From assembly GCA_023402845.1 (NCBI GenBank), contig JAEYFP010000045.1, positions 194,784-258,783 on the forward strand: DNA of 64,000 bases, read 5' to 3'. Source of the stretch: Bacillota bacterium. Its GTDB lineage: Bacteria > Bacillota > Clostridia > Lachnospirales > Lachnospiraceae. The notes beneath the pieces were generated by a model that was not told where the DNA came from, made no database searches, and worked only from the letters and a program-made list of their open reading frames with translations. The first letter of the stretch is position 1, and each line of letters opens with the position of its first letter. The translations under genes and the position numbers were made by a program. This document shows positions 43,740 to 52,081 of the stretch, in pieces.

Positions 43740-44129
43740 TCAGTGATGCTCACAGCCATTCTCATGTTCCTTGCAAGTATGAGCATCCTCATGGTGATGA
43801 TCACATTTAACATTGGGATCGTAATTTAGCCGTTTCATAAGATAATCCTCCACAGCTATATCTGCCTCTCCCGTTACGCCGCCAAAAAATTCGATTCCAT
43901 TTTCAGACAATAAATTTTGAGCACCGCTTCCGATACCCCCGCAGATCAGCACGGAAACCTTTCGGTTTTTCAGAATATCAACAAGTTCACCATGTCCGTG
44001 ACCATCTGCAGAAAGAATTTCTCCAGCGATCACTCTGCCTTCACTTACCTCATAAATTTTGAAGGTTTCTGTTTTCCCGAAATGTTGAAACACCTGTTTG
44101 TTCTCATAAGGTACTGCAATGACCATCAT
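43740..44129 (-). CDS. NifX/NafY-type cofactor-binding domain protein with His-rich tail
   Basis: 129-aa protein of the dinitrogenase iron-molybdenum cofactor family: VIAVPYENKQVFQHFGKTETFKIYEV, then a VLICGGIGSGAQNLL core. The last 20 residues are rich in His and Cys (DHHHEDAHTCKEHENGCEHH), suggesting metal binding. Such small proteins often occur outside nif clusters and may handle Fe-S or other metal cofactors. It is 18 bp after the DUF134 gene and about 10 kb from nif, so a nif role is not assured. Confidence 0.88.
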   Translation of the reverse strand: MMVIAVPYENKQVFQHFGKTETFKIYEVSEGRVIAGEILSADGHGHGELVDILKNRKVSVLICGGIGSGAQNLLSENGIEFFGGVTGEADIAVEDYLMKRLNYDPNVKCDHHHEDAHTCKEHENGCEHH

Positions 44130-44147
44130 TATAATCCTCCTGTTTAT

Positions 44148-44531
44148 CTATTTACTAATATCCTTCTCTCCCGCAGCAGTTCTTTCCGAATGCCGTTCCC
44201 TGTGACAGTGTCTGCAGCCGCAATGAGATGGGCGTTCATTACAAAGGATATAATTACCGCCTTCCATGTGCAGCTCCTTTCCTTTCACAAGACACTCCGC
44301 CAGCTTAACGCGGGCACTGTTATAGATTGCCTGCGCCGTTGTTCTGGCAACCCCCATTCGCTCGGCACACTCTTCCTGTGTCAGCCCTTCCAGATCGATC
44401 AGTCTGATTGCTTCAAATTCATCAATCGCCATATTGATTGCCTGTACCTGGGATTCCTTCGTATCCAGCGGACCAAAAATCCTGCTCTGCGGCATACAAC
44501 ATACCCGTCTGCATTTGTGAGGTCTTGGCAT
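44148..44531 (-). CDS. DUF134 DNA-binding protein
   Basis: 127-aa DUF134 protein: MPRPHKCRRVC opening, a sigma-70-region-4-like HTH (LIDLEGLTQEECAERMGVARTTAQAIYNSAR) and Cys/His-rich tail (CGCRHCHRERH). It is often next to NifX-type genes, as here. A strong promoter with a long palindrome lies directly upstream, suggesting autoregulation. Confidence 0.88.
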   Translation of the reverse strand: MPRPHKCRRVCCMPQSRIFGPLDTKESQVQAINMAIDEFEAIRLIDLEGLTQEECAERMGVARTTAQAIYNSARVKLAECLVKGKELHMEGGNYILCNERPSHCGCRHCHRERHSERTAAGEKDISK

Positions 44532-44553
44532 ATAGCTACCGCCTTTCTGAGTT

Positions 44554-44587
44554 CATTACATAAATGGCATATGCCATTTATGTAATG
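44554..44587. promoter_or_regulatory. 34-bp perfect palindrome, probable operator
   Basis: Two 17-base halves (CATTACATAAATGGCAT and its complement) with no spacer, starting right after the -10 box of the DUF134 promoter, so it covers the transcription start. A dimeric regulator, perhaps DUF134 itself, could bind. Confidence 0.7.
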
Positions 44588-44615
44588 ATTATACTCTATT
44601 ATTGTCATATGTCAA
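44588..44615 (-). promoter_or_regulatory. DUF134-nifX-like promoter
   Basis: Perfect TTGACA (44610-44615) and perfect TATAAT (44588-44593) with a 16-bp spacer. Confidence 0.85.
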
Positions 44616-44668
44616 TAACTATCGGACATTCGGTAAAAGAAGAACAGCCAGTACACACCGCAGCTCCG

Positions 44669-45094
44669 TCACGAAATCTGCGTTTCGAATAGGTCTCCCT
44701 CTATACTAATGATATCATCAATGGGAATCTTTTTTCCGTTAGCCATAATAAGAATTCTCCTATATAGATCGGCCTGATTAAGGATATCGGTGATCGTCAT
44801 ATAAGCTCCGCCATCCTTCTTTTTATCAGGTTGAAAATAAGTAATTTTAATTTGTTTATTTTCTTTTATCTTATCCACCATAATCTGGAGTCTCGCCCTT
44901 AAAGACTCCTTCCCATATTCGTCCAACTCCACCTTTTTATCCGTCAATCTTGCAGTCTCCTTAATTGCAGCATCATATCCGGTCAATGCAGCAAAAGGGG
45001 AAAACTGCGCAGCTCGATCAATTACTGCCATATGCGGATGTATCACAGAAACATGATGTGACAGGCAGATGATATCATCATATGTTTTCGTCAC
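44669..45094 (-). CDS. YolD-like protein
   Basis: 141-aa YolD-like family protein with RAAQFSPFAALTGYDAAIKET and a C-terminal LILMANG-type strand (RRILIMANGKKIPIDDIISIEGD). In Bacilli such proteins partner UvrX/YqjW-type Y-family polymerases. The GTG start overlaps the polymerase stop (GTGA), so they are translationally coupled. Confidence 0.88.
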   Translation of the reverse strand: MTKTYDDIICLSHHVSVIHPHMAVIDRAAQFSPFAALTGYDAAIKETARLTDKKVELDEYGKESLRARLQIMVDKIKENKQIKITYFQPDKKKDGGAYMTITDILNQADLYRRILIMANGKKIPIDDIISIEGDLFETQIS

Positions 45095-46614
45095 GCTTTG
45101 TGCCCTCCTATTTGTCTGTTTCGAAGAACAGCCGTTGCACCTTCTTCTAAATTCATCCCTCTTAAAACGGCATTCTTTCCATATTTATGTTTGATCTCCA
45201 GCAATGCTTTCTGCATCTTTCTCTCTCTGATAAGTTCCGCTTCTCGTGCTTCTCTTTTTGATTGCTCCGCAGCAGCATCCGTAAAAAGATTCAGCTGTTC
45301 AAAGCATACAGCCTGATGAGCAGTTGATTCATTAATCACATGATTGGCTGAGATATTTATTCTTCTTACTAAAAGATTTTTATCCACAATCTCTTCAAAC
45401 AATTCTGTAATTGCCTCCAGCATTCGCTTTGTAGAGGCGGTCGGTCCTCCAAGAGTTTTTGTTCCATGTGCAGATTTTGGAACCGAGCGTCCATAATGAT
45501 CCGTCTTAATCTGCCCATGATATAACCTCTTTCTGTCGGGATCTGTCAGGTTGTCAATATCAAATCCAATTGTTAAAACAAGCTGATCCGTTACAAGGCC
45601 CCTATCCACCAAATCAAGTGACAATAAATCGGTCATTTCCCGAACTACTAGTTTTGCCTTGTCATAAGGATAAGGGAATTGCAGCACCTGGCCTGACCCG
45701 ATACAATTGGTACTTGGCTTATATGCTTTTACATCTGCCATCGTACAAGGCTCCCATCCCCATGCATGGTCTATTAATAGCTCTGCATTAATCCCAAACA
45801 TCTTATATAATAAATCTTCATTATAATATTCATCCGCTTTACCAAGAGAACATTTTGCGATATCGCCCATAGTCATCAGCCCTTGTTCTTCCAGCTTCCT
45901 GGCATACCCTCGTCCGATACGCCAAAAATCCGTAAGCGGCCGGTGAGTCCACATCAGATGCCGGTAACTCATTTCATCCAGCTCTGCAATCAGCACACCG
46001 TTTTCATCCTTCTGTATGTGCTTTGCCTGAATGTCCATGGCAATCTTACAGAGGTACAGATTTGTTCCAATCCCTGCTGCCGCTGTAATCCCTGTAGTTT
46101 GCCGGACCTCCTGAATAATTTTTGTTGCAAGTTCGCGAACTGTCATCCCATAAGTATTTAAATAATCAGTCACATCCATAAATACCTCATCAATGGAATA
46201 AACATGGATATCTTCCGGAGCAATGTACTTCAAATAAATATGATAAATTCTGGTACTGTAGTCTATATAAAGGGCCATCCTCGGTGTAGCAGCAATATAA
46301 TCCAAAGCAAATTCCGGTGAAGCTTTCAGCTCAAGATCGTCAATAGATGATCCCAAAAAAATGCGTCCCGGTGCATTTTGCTGTCTTTGGGCATTTACCT
46401 CCCGAACCTTTTGTACAACCTCAAATAGTCTCGCTCTGCCGGAAATGCCGTATGCTTTTAGGGAAGGCGAGACTGCAAGACAAATTGTTTTTTCTGTACG
46501 GCTGATATCCGCTACCACAAGGTTCGTCGTTAAGGGATCCAGATTTCGCTCTATGCACTCTACGGAAGCATAGAATGATTTAAAATCAATTGCAAGATAG
46601 GTTCTATTCTTCAT
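45091..46614 (-). CDS. Y-family (UmuC/UvrX-like) translesion DNA polymerase
   Basis: 507-aa error-prone polymerase. DFKSFYASVE and YSIDEVFMD hold the catalytic acidic residues; the GRARLFEV segment and helix-hairpin-helix region WRIGRGYARKLEEQG follow, then a little-finger domain. It copies damaged DNA. The ATG at 46614 gives the family N-terminus; the ribosome site GGGAG is a little distant. SOS control is indicated by the operator between its promoter boxes. Confidence 0.92.
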   Translation of the reverse strand: MKNRTYLAIDFKSFYASVECIERNLDPLTTNLVVADISRTEKTICLAVSPSLKAYGISGRARLFEVVQKVREVNAQRQQNAPGRIFLGSSIDDLELKASPEFALDYIAATPRMALYIDYSTRIYHIYLKYIAPEDIHVYSIDEVFMDVTDYLNTYGMTVRELATKIIQEVRQTTGITAAAGIGTNLYLCKIAMDIQAKHIQKDENGVLIAELDEMSYRHLMWTHRPLTDFWRIGRGYARKLEEQGLMTMGDIAKCSLGKADEYYNEDLLYKMFGINAELLIDHAWGWEPCTMADVKAYKPSTNCIGSGQVLQFPYPYDKAKLVVREMTDLLSLDLVDRGLVTDQLVLTIGFDIDNLTDPDRKRLYHGQIKTDHYGRSVPKSAHGTKTLGGPTASTKRMLEAITELFEEIVDKNLLVRRINISANHVINESTAHQAVCFEQLNLFTDAAAEQSKREAREAELIRERKMQKALLEIKHKYGKNAVLRGMNLEEGATAVLRNRQIGGHKA

Positions 46615-46683
46615 GTCGATTTTCTGACTCCCTTTCAAAGATTAAATTATCTTCTTGAAAATTTTATTTTCTATCTTGGTCAT

Positions 46684-46712
46684 ATTATAACAAGAACATT
46701 TGTTCGTGTAAA
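46684..46712 (-). promoter_or_regulatory. SOS promoter with LexA/DinR box
   Basis: TTTACA (46707-46712) and TATAAT (46684-46689) with a 17-bp spacer. Between them, CGAACAAATGTTCT (46693-46706) matches the Firmicute LexA box CGAACRNRYGTTYC in 13 of 14 positions. LexA bound there would block the polymerase. Confidence 0.85.
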
Positions 46713-46789
46713 TAGGAATCAAATGGATTCCTATCATTTACAGTTCTCCCGAACTGCCTATAAACTTAATCATAATATTGGGGAAAGTT

Positions 46790-46861
46790 ATGAAAATATT
46801 TGAATTTGATGAAATGACAATTGACATGGAAACAGGTAAAAAATTTAAATTGAATCTTTGA
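46790..46861 (+). CDS. Possible 23-aa microprotein
   Basis: ATG-initiated 24-codon frame (MKIFEFDEMTIDMETGKKFK...) in the 271-bp gap between the polymerase and the ABC ATPase, behind GGGGAAAG. The alternating acidic/hydrophobic start looks protein-like and may be the remnant of a longer gene. Not recognised; weak support. Confidence 0.25.
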   Translation: MKIFEFDEMTIDMETGKKFKLNL

Positions 46862-46885
46862 TTTTTATATGAAATTTGCCTCTTT

Positions 46886-47701
46886 CTAGCTTATACCGGA
46901 CAGGTCACAAAAATGTCTTCCTATCGGTATCACATAGGGAGATTTTGATACCGTATCTGAAATAATACGTGATTTCATACCAAAAACATCCATAATCAGC
47001 TTTTCGGTAACAATATCACCGGGTGTTCCCTGCGCGATCAGTTTTCCATTTTTCATCGCATATAAATAATCTGCGTAACGCGCCGCAAGATTGATATCGT
47101 GCAATACCATTACAATCGTAGTTTGTTTCTGCTGATTTAAATCAGCCATCAAGTCCAAAATTTCAACCTGATAATTGATATCCAGAAAGGTGGTCGGTTC
47201 ATCAAGGAATAAAATATCGGACTGCTGCGCCAATGCGGTAGCAATCCATGCTCTTTGTCTTTGTCCGCCTGAAAGTTCATTCATTCCCCGATTCGCAAGC
47301 TCAACAATATTCATGATTTCCATTGCTTCTGTCACCGCTTCTAAGTCCTGCTTCGTCTGTCCCTGCAGAAACTTCTGATGCGGGTATCTCCCGCGTGCTA
47401 CCAGATCACTCACCGTAACCCCCTCCGGGACAACCGGATCCTGAGGCAGCAAGCCGCATATCCTGGCAAGCTGCTTGGGCGGTATGGAACGGATCGGTAC
47501 CCCGTCCAGCGTTACCAGTCCTGACCTTGGTGTGATAATTCTGGTCATAGCCTTCAGTAAGGTAGACTTTCCACAGGCATTCGCTCCTATAATCACACTA
47601 ATTTTGCCGTTTGGTATTTTAAGACTCACATCATGTATTACCGTTTTTTCATCATAACCTACAACTAAATTGTCTACTTTTAAAATATGTTCAGATTTCA
47701 T
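46886..47701 (-). CDS. Iron-siderophore ABC transporter ATPase
   Basis: 271-aa FecE/FhuC-type ATPase: Walker A GANACGKS, signature LSGGQRQR, Walker B ILFLDEP, H-loop VLHD. The ATG overlaps the upstream permease stop (TAATG); the frame runs open upstream to 48160 but that part is only the shadow of the permease. Powers uptake of ferric siderophore. Confidence 0.95.
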   Translation of the reverse strand: MKSEHILKVDNLVVGYDEKTVIHDVSLKIPNGKISVIIGANACGKSTLLKAMTRIITPRSGLVTLDGVPIRSIPPKQLARICGLLPQDPVVPEGVTVSDLVARGRYPHQKFLQGQTKQDLEAVTEAMEIMNIVELANRGMNELSGGQRQRAWIATALAQQSDILFLDEPTTFLDINYQVEILDLMADLNQQKQTTIVMVLHDINLAARYADYLYAMKNGKLIAQGTPGDIVTEKLIMDVFGMKSRIISDTVSKSPYVIPIGRHFCDLSGIS

Positions 47702-48738
47702 TAAATTTCTCCATGTCGATTCATTCGTATCAGCAAATAAATTAAATAAGGAGCGCCCAGCAATCCTGTAATTACGCCTACCGGGAATCGAATTGCAAAT
47801 GCCTGCTGTCCGATCATATCTGCTGCCAGAACTAAAACAACTCCAAATAACCCAGCCATAACAGGTGAGGAGTTCCCATATCCTGTAATACGTTTTGCAA
47901 TTGGGCCGGACAGAAAGGATACAAACGCAATCGGTCCGGTGGTCGCAGTTGCTACGGCGACAAGAATGACAGATGCAATCAGCAGAATTCCTCTTGCCCG
48001 ATTCGTATTCACCCCCATCGTGGTTGCGGATTCCTCTCCAAGCTCCAATATCTTTAAGGATTTTGCATAAAATAAGATGAATGGTACACATAGTACCATA
48101 ACCACCAGCAGCAGATAATTTGATGTCATTTGTACTCCATTCAAACTTCCGCTCATCCATCGTAGTGCACCTGCAATATCATTTTCATTTCCGATAAGAA
48201 GGAAATAACTGATTGCCGAATTCATTAAAGCTTGAAATCCAATTCCTACTAATATCAGGCGTCCTGTCGCGTATTTTTTCAATTTGGATAAGAGATAAAT
48301 CAAAATTGCTGTTATCGCCGCTGCCAGAATAGAGCCTCCAAAAACAATGCTTCCTCCGGCGTGAAGAATTAATATGCAAAATACGGCACCGGCACTGGAA
48401 GCCGATGTAATTCCGATAATGTTGGGATTAGCCAGCGGATTCTTAAGCATCGTCTGAAAAACGCTGCCTGCCAGCCCGAAAGAAAATCCGGTGGTTATTC
48501 CGGCAATCATCCTGGGCAATCTTAAGGTGAGAATGGTAAAAGTTGCATTCTGAATATCTTTTCCGGCAAGAACTTGCACTACCGTTTCTAATGAATAAAA
48601 AGTATTACCAACCGTCATCATAAGTCCGCAGAGAATAATTGCCAGCAATAAAAGAATAATTTCCACAATCCAATATCTTTTTTTTCTTTTTTTCTGTCCC
48701 GCTTCAATAAAAGCAATATTTTCTATATGAGTCGTCAT
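47701..48738 (-). CDS. Iron-siderophore ABC permease 2 (FecCD family)
   Basis: 345-aa permease with about ten helices; FecCD motifs RLPRMIAGITTGFSFGLAG, NPLANPNIIG and GFVSFLSGPIAKRITG-like FVSFLSGPIAKRITG. It pairs with the other permease as a heterodimer. Start ATG 48738 overlaps the permease 1 stop (ATGA). Confidence 0.95.
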   Translation of the reverse strand: MTTHIENIAFIEAGQKKRKKRYWIVEIILLLLAIILCGLMMTVGNTFYSLETVVQVLAGKDIQNATFTILTLRLPRMIAGITTGFSFGLAGSVFQTMLKNPLANPNIIGITSASSAGAVFCILILHAGGSIVFGGSILAAAITAILIYLLSKLKKYATGRLILVGIGFQALMNSAISYFLLIGNENDIAGALRWMSGSLNGVQMTSNYLLLVVMVLCVPFILFYAKSLKILELGEESATTMGVNTNRARGILLIASVILVAVATATTGPIAFVSFLSGPIAKRITGYGNSSPVMAGLFGVVLVLAADMIGQQAFAIRFPVGVITGLLGAPYLIYLLIRMNRHGEI

Positions 48739-49724
48739 AGCTTTGCCCTCATTGCCGTATAAATTAAGATCGGGGCACCTACAAATGCTGTCACCACTCC
48801 GACCTCCAATTCTCCCGGATAACTTAACAGGCGGCCGATCACATCCGAAATTGTCAGAATCACTGCACCTGTCAGCGCTGACAATGGAATTGTGTAACGT
48901 AAATCCGTACCGACAAACAGACGGATCAGGTGTGGTGCCAGAAGACCGATAAATCCTATGGGCCCGGCAAGTGCCGTAGCACTTCCGCACAAAATCACAC
49001 CTGTCAGTGCAGCACAGATTCGTACAATCCCGGTACGCACGCCTAAACTTGTGGCTGTCTCATCCCCCAGAGCCATTGCATTTAGAGCCGGTGCCAGAGC
49101 AATCGCCATAGCAATTCCGATCAGCATAAATGGTGCCAACAAAGATACATAGTTCCATGTTCCCGCACCAATACTTCCCACCTGCCAAAAACGATATTCA
49201 TCCATCACATAAGAGCGCGGAATCATAACGGTACTAATAATGCAGGATAGGGCAGCACTCGTTGCTGCTCCTGCCAGCACGAGCTTCATGGGCGTGGCTC
49301 CGCCTTTTCCCATGGAGCCAATCCCATAAACCAATACAGATGTGAGCAGGGAACCAGACAACGCAAGTATGATATATTCACTCGGAGCCGATATATGAAG
49401 AAAAGCAATCCCGCATACTACAAAAACGGATGCCCCTGTATTCACACCTAAAATCGAAGGATCCGCAATCGGATTTCTTGTGACAGCCTGCATAAGTACA
49501 CCGGATACCCCCAGTCCGGCTCCGCAGAGCAGTCCAAAAAATGTCCTTGGAATTCTTTTTCTTATCACATTCACCCCATATTCAGATATCTGGGGATGAA
49601 ATAATGCATCTGTTATTTCTTTTACCGTAACCTGCCTGGAGCCCAAAACAAAGGACATTAGAACAGTTACCATCAATAAAACGAGAATCACAAATAAAGT
49701 TATTAAAAAATGTTTCGTTTTCAT
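48735..49724 (-). CDS. Iron-siderophore ABC permease 1 (FecCD family)
   Basis: 329-aa permease, RIPRTFFGLLCGAGLGVSGVLMQ, RNPIADPSILGVNTGAS and GFIGLLAPHLIRLFVG motifs. Start overlaps the binding-protein stop (TAATG); all four genes of this transporter are joined by 1-4 base overlaps. Confidence 0.95.
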   Translation of the reverse strand: MKTKHFLITLFVILVLLMVTVLMSFVLGSRQVTVKEITDALFHPQISEYGVNVIRKRIPRTFFGLLCGAGLGVSGVLMQAVTRNPIADPSILGVNTGASVFVVCGIAFLHISAPSEYIILALSGSLLTSVLVYGIGSMGKGGATPMKLVLAGAATSAALSCIISTVMIPRSYVMDEYRFWQVGSIGAGTWNYVSLLAPFMLIGIAMAIALAPALNAMALGDETATSLGVRTGIVRICAALTGVILCGSATALAGPIGFIGLLAPHLIRLFVGTDLRYTIPLSALTGAVILTISDVIGRLLSYPGELEVGVVTAFVGAPILIYTAMRAKL

Positions 49725-50830
49725 TACTTTTGTATATTTCCGATTCCTTCTGCAAGTTTTTCTACATACTCATCAATTGTATAATCAAAAGCAAGCGGGG
49801 TAGTGGTCAGTGCCGCTGATAACGCAGTGCCGCTTTCAATACTGATAATCGCATTATTCTTCAAGGCAGGAATTTCTCCAAGTACCTCATCTGCTGCTGC
49901 CGCTGCATAGGCCGATTCAGAGCTATAACCAATAAGAAAGTCTGCATCATACAATAAATCTGCATTTTCCGCACTAAGATCAAGGGAATAACTTCCCTCC
50001 TTTATGTACTGACTTACACTTTCCGGATATGTGAAACCAAATTCGTAAAGAAATTGACAACGGGTATCCTCAGGTGAATATGCATGCAGACTGGAAAGGT
50101 CCGTTTCATTAAAGGAAATCCATACAAATTTCTTCCCTTCAAATTCAGGGTGTTCTGCTATCTTCTCTGCAATTGTATCCTGCATGCCTGAAATTAAAGC
50201 TTTGCCCTTTTCTTCCAGCCCAAGTGCCTTTGCAGTAACGCTTATCCATTCTTCTGTACTGATGGTCCATGCTGTTTTCGGATATGCTACTACCGGTGCA
50301 ATTTTACTCAATAAATCATATTCTTCCTGCGTCATTCCTGAATAAGGTGCAAGGATAATATCCGGATTGCTGTCAGAAACTGCTTCATAATCAAGGCCAT
50401 CGGTGTCCTGGAATACATTTGATTCCGTTGCTCCAAGCTCTTTTAACTTTTCCTGCGTCCAAGGCAGCATTCCGCTTTCATCCTGAACACCATAATTTGC
50501 TGCTGAAAATCCAACAGGTACTACACCAAGAGCCAGTACAACATCCTGATTACCAAATGCCACGGTAGCAACTCTTTCCGGCCGCTTCTCAATCACTGTT
50601 TCTCCAAATGCGTGTTCAATGGTTACCGGATATGCAGCAGAGGTGCTCGTCTCTGTTGCCTCTTCTTCTGTTGCGGGTGTTTCTGCTTCTGCTTCCACTG
50701 CAGATGTTTCTGTCTCCGCCTCACTGGTTGTGCTTGTATTTCCTTCCTGTGCTGTATTTGCATTTCCGCATCCGGTCAATGCAGCCATCATTGCAAGAAC
50801 TGTTACGGTGCTGATTATTTTATTCTTCAT
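49724..50830 (-). CDS. Iron-siderophore binding lipoprotein
   Basis: 368-aa class III solute-binding lipoprotein: lipobox LTGC, a Thr/Glu/Ala-rich linker to about residue 66, then VTIEHAFGETVIEKRPERVATVAFGNQDVVLALG, typical of FecB/FhuD-like receptors. Captures ferric siderophore outside the cell. AGGAGG precedes the ATG, and a perfect consensus promoter with an iron-box-like repeat stands upstream. Confidence 0.94.
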   Translation of the reverse strand: MKNKIISTVTVLAMMAALTGCGNANTAQEGNTSTTSEAETETSAVEAEAETPATEEEATETSTSAAYPVTIEHAFGETVIEKRPERVATVAFGNQDVVLALGVVPVGFSAANYGVQDESGMLPWTQEKLKELGATESNVFQDTDGLDYEAVSDSNPDIILAPYSGMTQEEYDLLSKIAPVVAYPKTAWTISTEEWISVTAKALGLEEKGKALISGMQDTIAEKIAEHPEFEGKKFVWISFNETDLSSLHAYSPEDTRCQFLYEFGFTYPESVSQYIKEGSYSLDLSAENADLLYDADFLIGYSSESAYAAAAADEVLGEIPALKNNAIISIESGTALSAALTTTPLAFDYTIDEYVEKLAEGIGNIQK

Positions 50831-50864
50831 GACTCCTCCTAATGATATCGTTATTTTACTCTTT

Positions 50865-50882
50865 AGTTAGACATAGCTAACT
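50865..50882. promoter_or_regulatory. Putative iron-responsive operator, siderophore transporter
   Basis: AGTTAG-ACATAG-CTAACT, 6-bp arms, six bases after the -10 box. Same GTTAG-N6-CTAAC core and same position as at feoA (38999-39014). Confidence 0.65.
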
Positions 50883-50888
50883 GAAGCA

Positions 50889-50917
50889 ATTATACTGATC
50901 CTTGCTTATCTTGTCAA
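50889..50917 (-). promoter_or_regulatory. Siderophore transporter promoter
   Basis: Perfect TTGACA (50912-50917) and perfect TATAAT (50889-50894), 17-bp spacer. Confidence 0.88.
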
Positions 50918-50955
50918 TATATTTTTATTAATTAAAATATGTTTAGTTAATGGGA

Positions 50956-50984
50956 TTGAATTCTCCATGAATTTTTGTTATACT
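50956..50984 (+). promoter_or_regulatory. Promoter of the LacI-type regulator
   Basis: TTGAAT (50956-50961) and TATACT (50979-50984), 17-bp spacer, 38 bp before the start codon. Confidence 0.65.
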
Positions 50985-51022
50985 TTTTTCACTATAATAA
51001 ACATCCCCGGAGGAAGCGTAGT

Positions 51023-52039
51023 ATGGCAATCATGAAAGATGTGGCCACCAGAGCAGGCGTGTCCGTCTCCACCGTAAGTTTCGTTTTAAATGGAGTCTCC
51101 AAGCGGCATAAAGTAGCAGACAGCACTGCAAAAAGAGTATTATTGGCAGCCAAAGAATTAGGATACCATATGAATAGTTCTCTTGCGTTATCTCCAAATT
51201 CTTCTGTCAGGCAAAAAGTTATCGGAATCCTTTTTCCTCAGGAAAATAACGCAACCGATTTGGGCATGATCACCGAGGATATTTATGCGTATACTGCTCT
51301 GCAGAATTTGGCCTGTAACATTATGATTATACCCTATCAGCTGGAGCAGCTTAATGAGGCAATCAAAAATATTGATTGGAAAACCGTAGATGCGGCGATT
51401 ATTGTTATTTCCCATTTAAAGGAAGCATTGAAATTAGATGAGTTTCCGGATGAACTTCCCCTCGTTTTTTATAACTATCCTGATTCCAAATATAATAGTG
51501 TATCCTGCAGTTGTGCAGAATCCAGCAAACAGCTTTGTGATATTATCCATGCAAAGGGATATCAGGATATTGCAGTCATCGAAAGTGAAAGCTACCCAAG
51601 CATCTGTGATTCTTATTTTACACAATTCCTCGAACTATGTGAGCAGTCCGGCATTCCTGTCTTTGCTGATAACTATATTTCTGTAGAAAATTCTTTTTAT
51701 GGCGGGGCCATTGCCGCAAGAAAGCTTTTAAATTTCAGCACTCGTCCTTCTCTGATTTTATCTGCAAATACAGTATTGGCACAGGGTGCGATTCCTGTAT
51801 TTGCAAGAAATAAGTATTTTATTCCTTATAACACAGAGCTTGCTTCCTTTGGATTAGACAGCGATTTGTCCTATCTTCAAAATCATATTCCATCTTTGAC
51901 TATGGTTGTTATCCCTTCCATGGAGATGTTTAAAATCGCCACAGATCTGGCTTTTCAATTAATGGAAAATCCCGAAAAAAAACCAGCTCACAGAATTTGT
52001 CAATGTAAGCTGGTTTTAAACGAAAGCTTATCTATTTAA
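51023..52039 (+). CDS. LacI-family transcriptional regulator
   Basis: 338-aa regulator: N-terminal LacI HTH and hinge (MKDVATRAGVSVSTVSFVLNG, RVLLAAKELGYHMN), then a periplasmic-binding-protein-like effector domain (GILFPQENN, VIISHLKEA). ATG 51023 has GGAGG 9 bases upstream. LacI proteins mostly sense sugars; divergence from an iron transporter is unusual, and the target genes may be elsewhere. It converges with the MutS2-like gene 42 bp apart. Confidence 0.9.
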   Translation: MAIMKDVATRAGVSVSTVSFVLNGVSKRHKVADSTAKRVLLAAKELGYHMNSSLALSPNSSVRQKVIGILFPQENNATDLGMITEDIYAYTALQNLACNIMIIPYQLEQLNEAIKNIDWKTVDAAIIVISHLKEALKLDEFPDELPLVFYNYPDSKYNSVSCSCAESSKQLCDIIHAKGYQDIAVIESESYPSICDSYFTQFLELCEQSGIPVFADNYISVENSFYGGAIAARKLLNFSTRPSLILSANTVLAQGAIPVFARNKYFIPYNTELASFGLDSDLSYLQNHIPSLTMVVIPSMEMFKIATDLAFQLMENPEKKPAHRICQCKLVLNESLSI

Positions 52040-52081
52040 GGTTATTTGCATGATTCCATTCGCATAAATAGAACGCTTTTA

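Noticed and set aside
47702..48160. The ATPase reading frame stays open far upstream, giving a 424-aa product.
   Set aside because: The upstream part has no transporter features and is the shadow of the permease; the ATG at 47701 overlaps the permease stop as in the other genes of the operon.
50975..51022. Earlier start for the LacI-type regulator.
   Set aside because: It would begin inside the -10 box region; GGAGG is correctly spaced only for the ATG at 51023.
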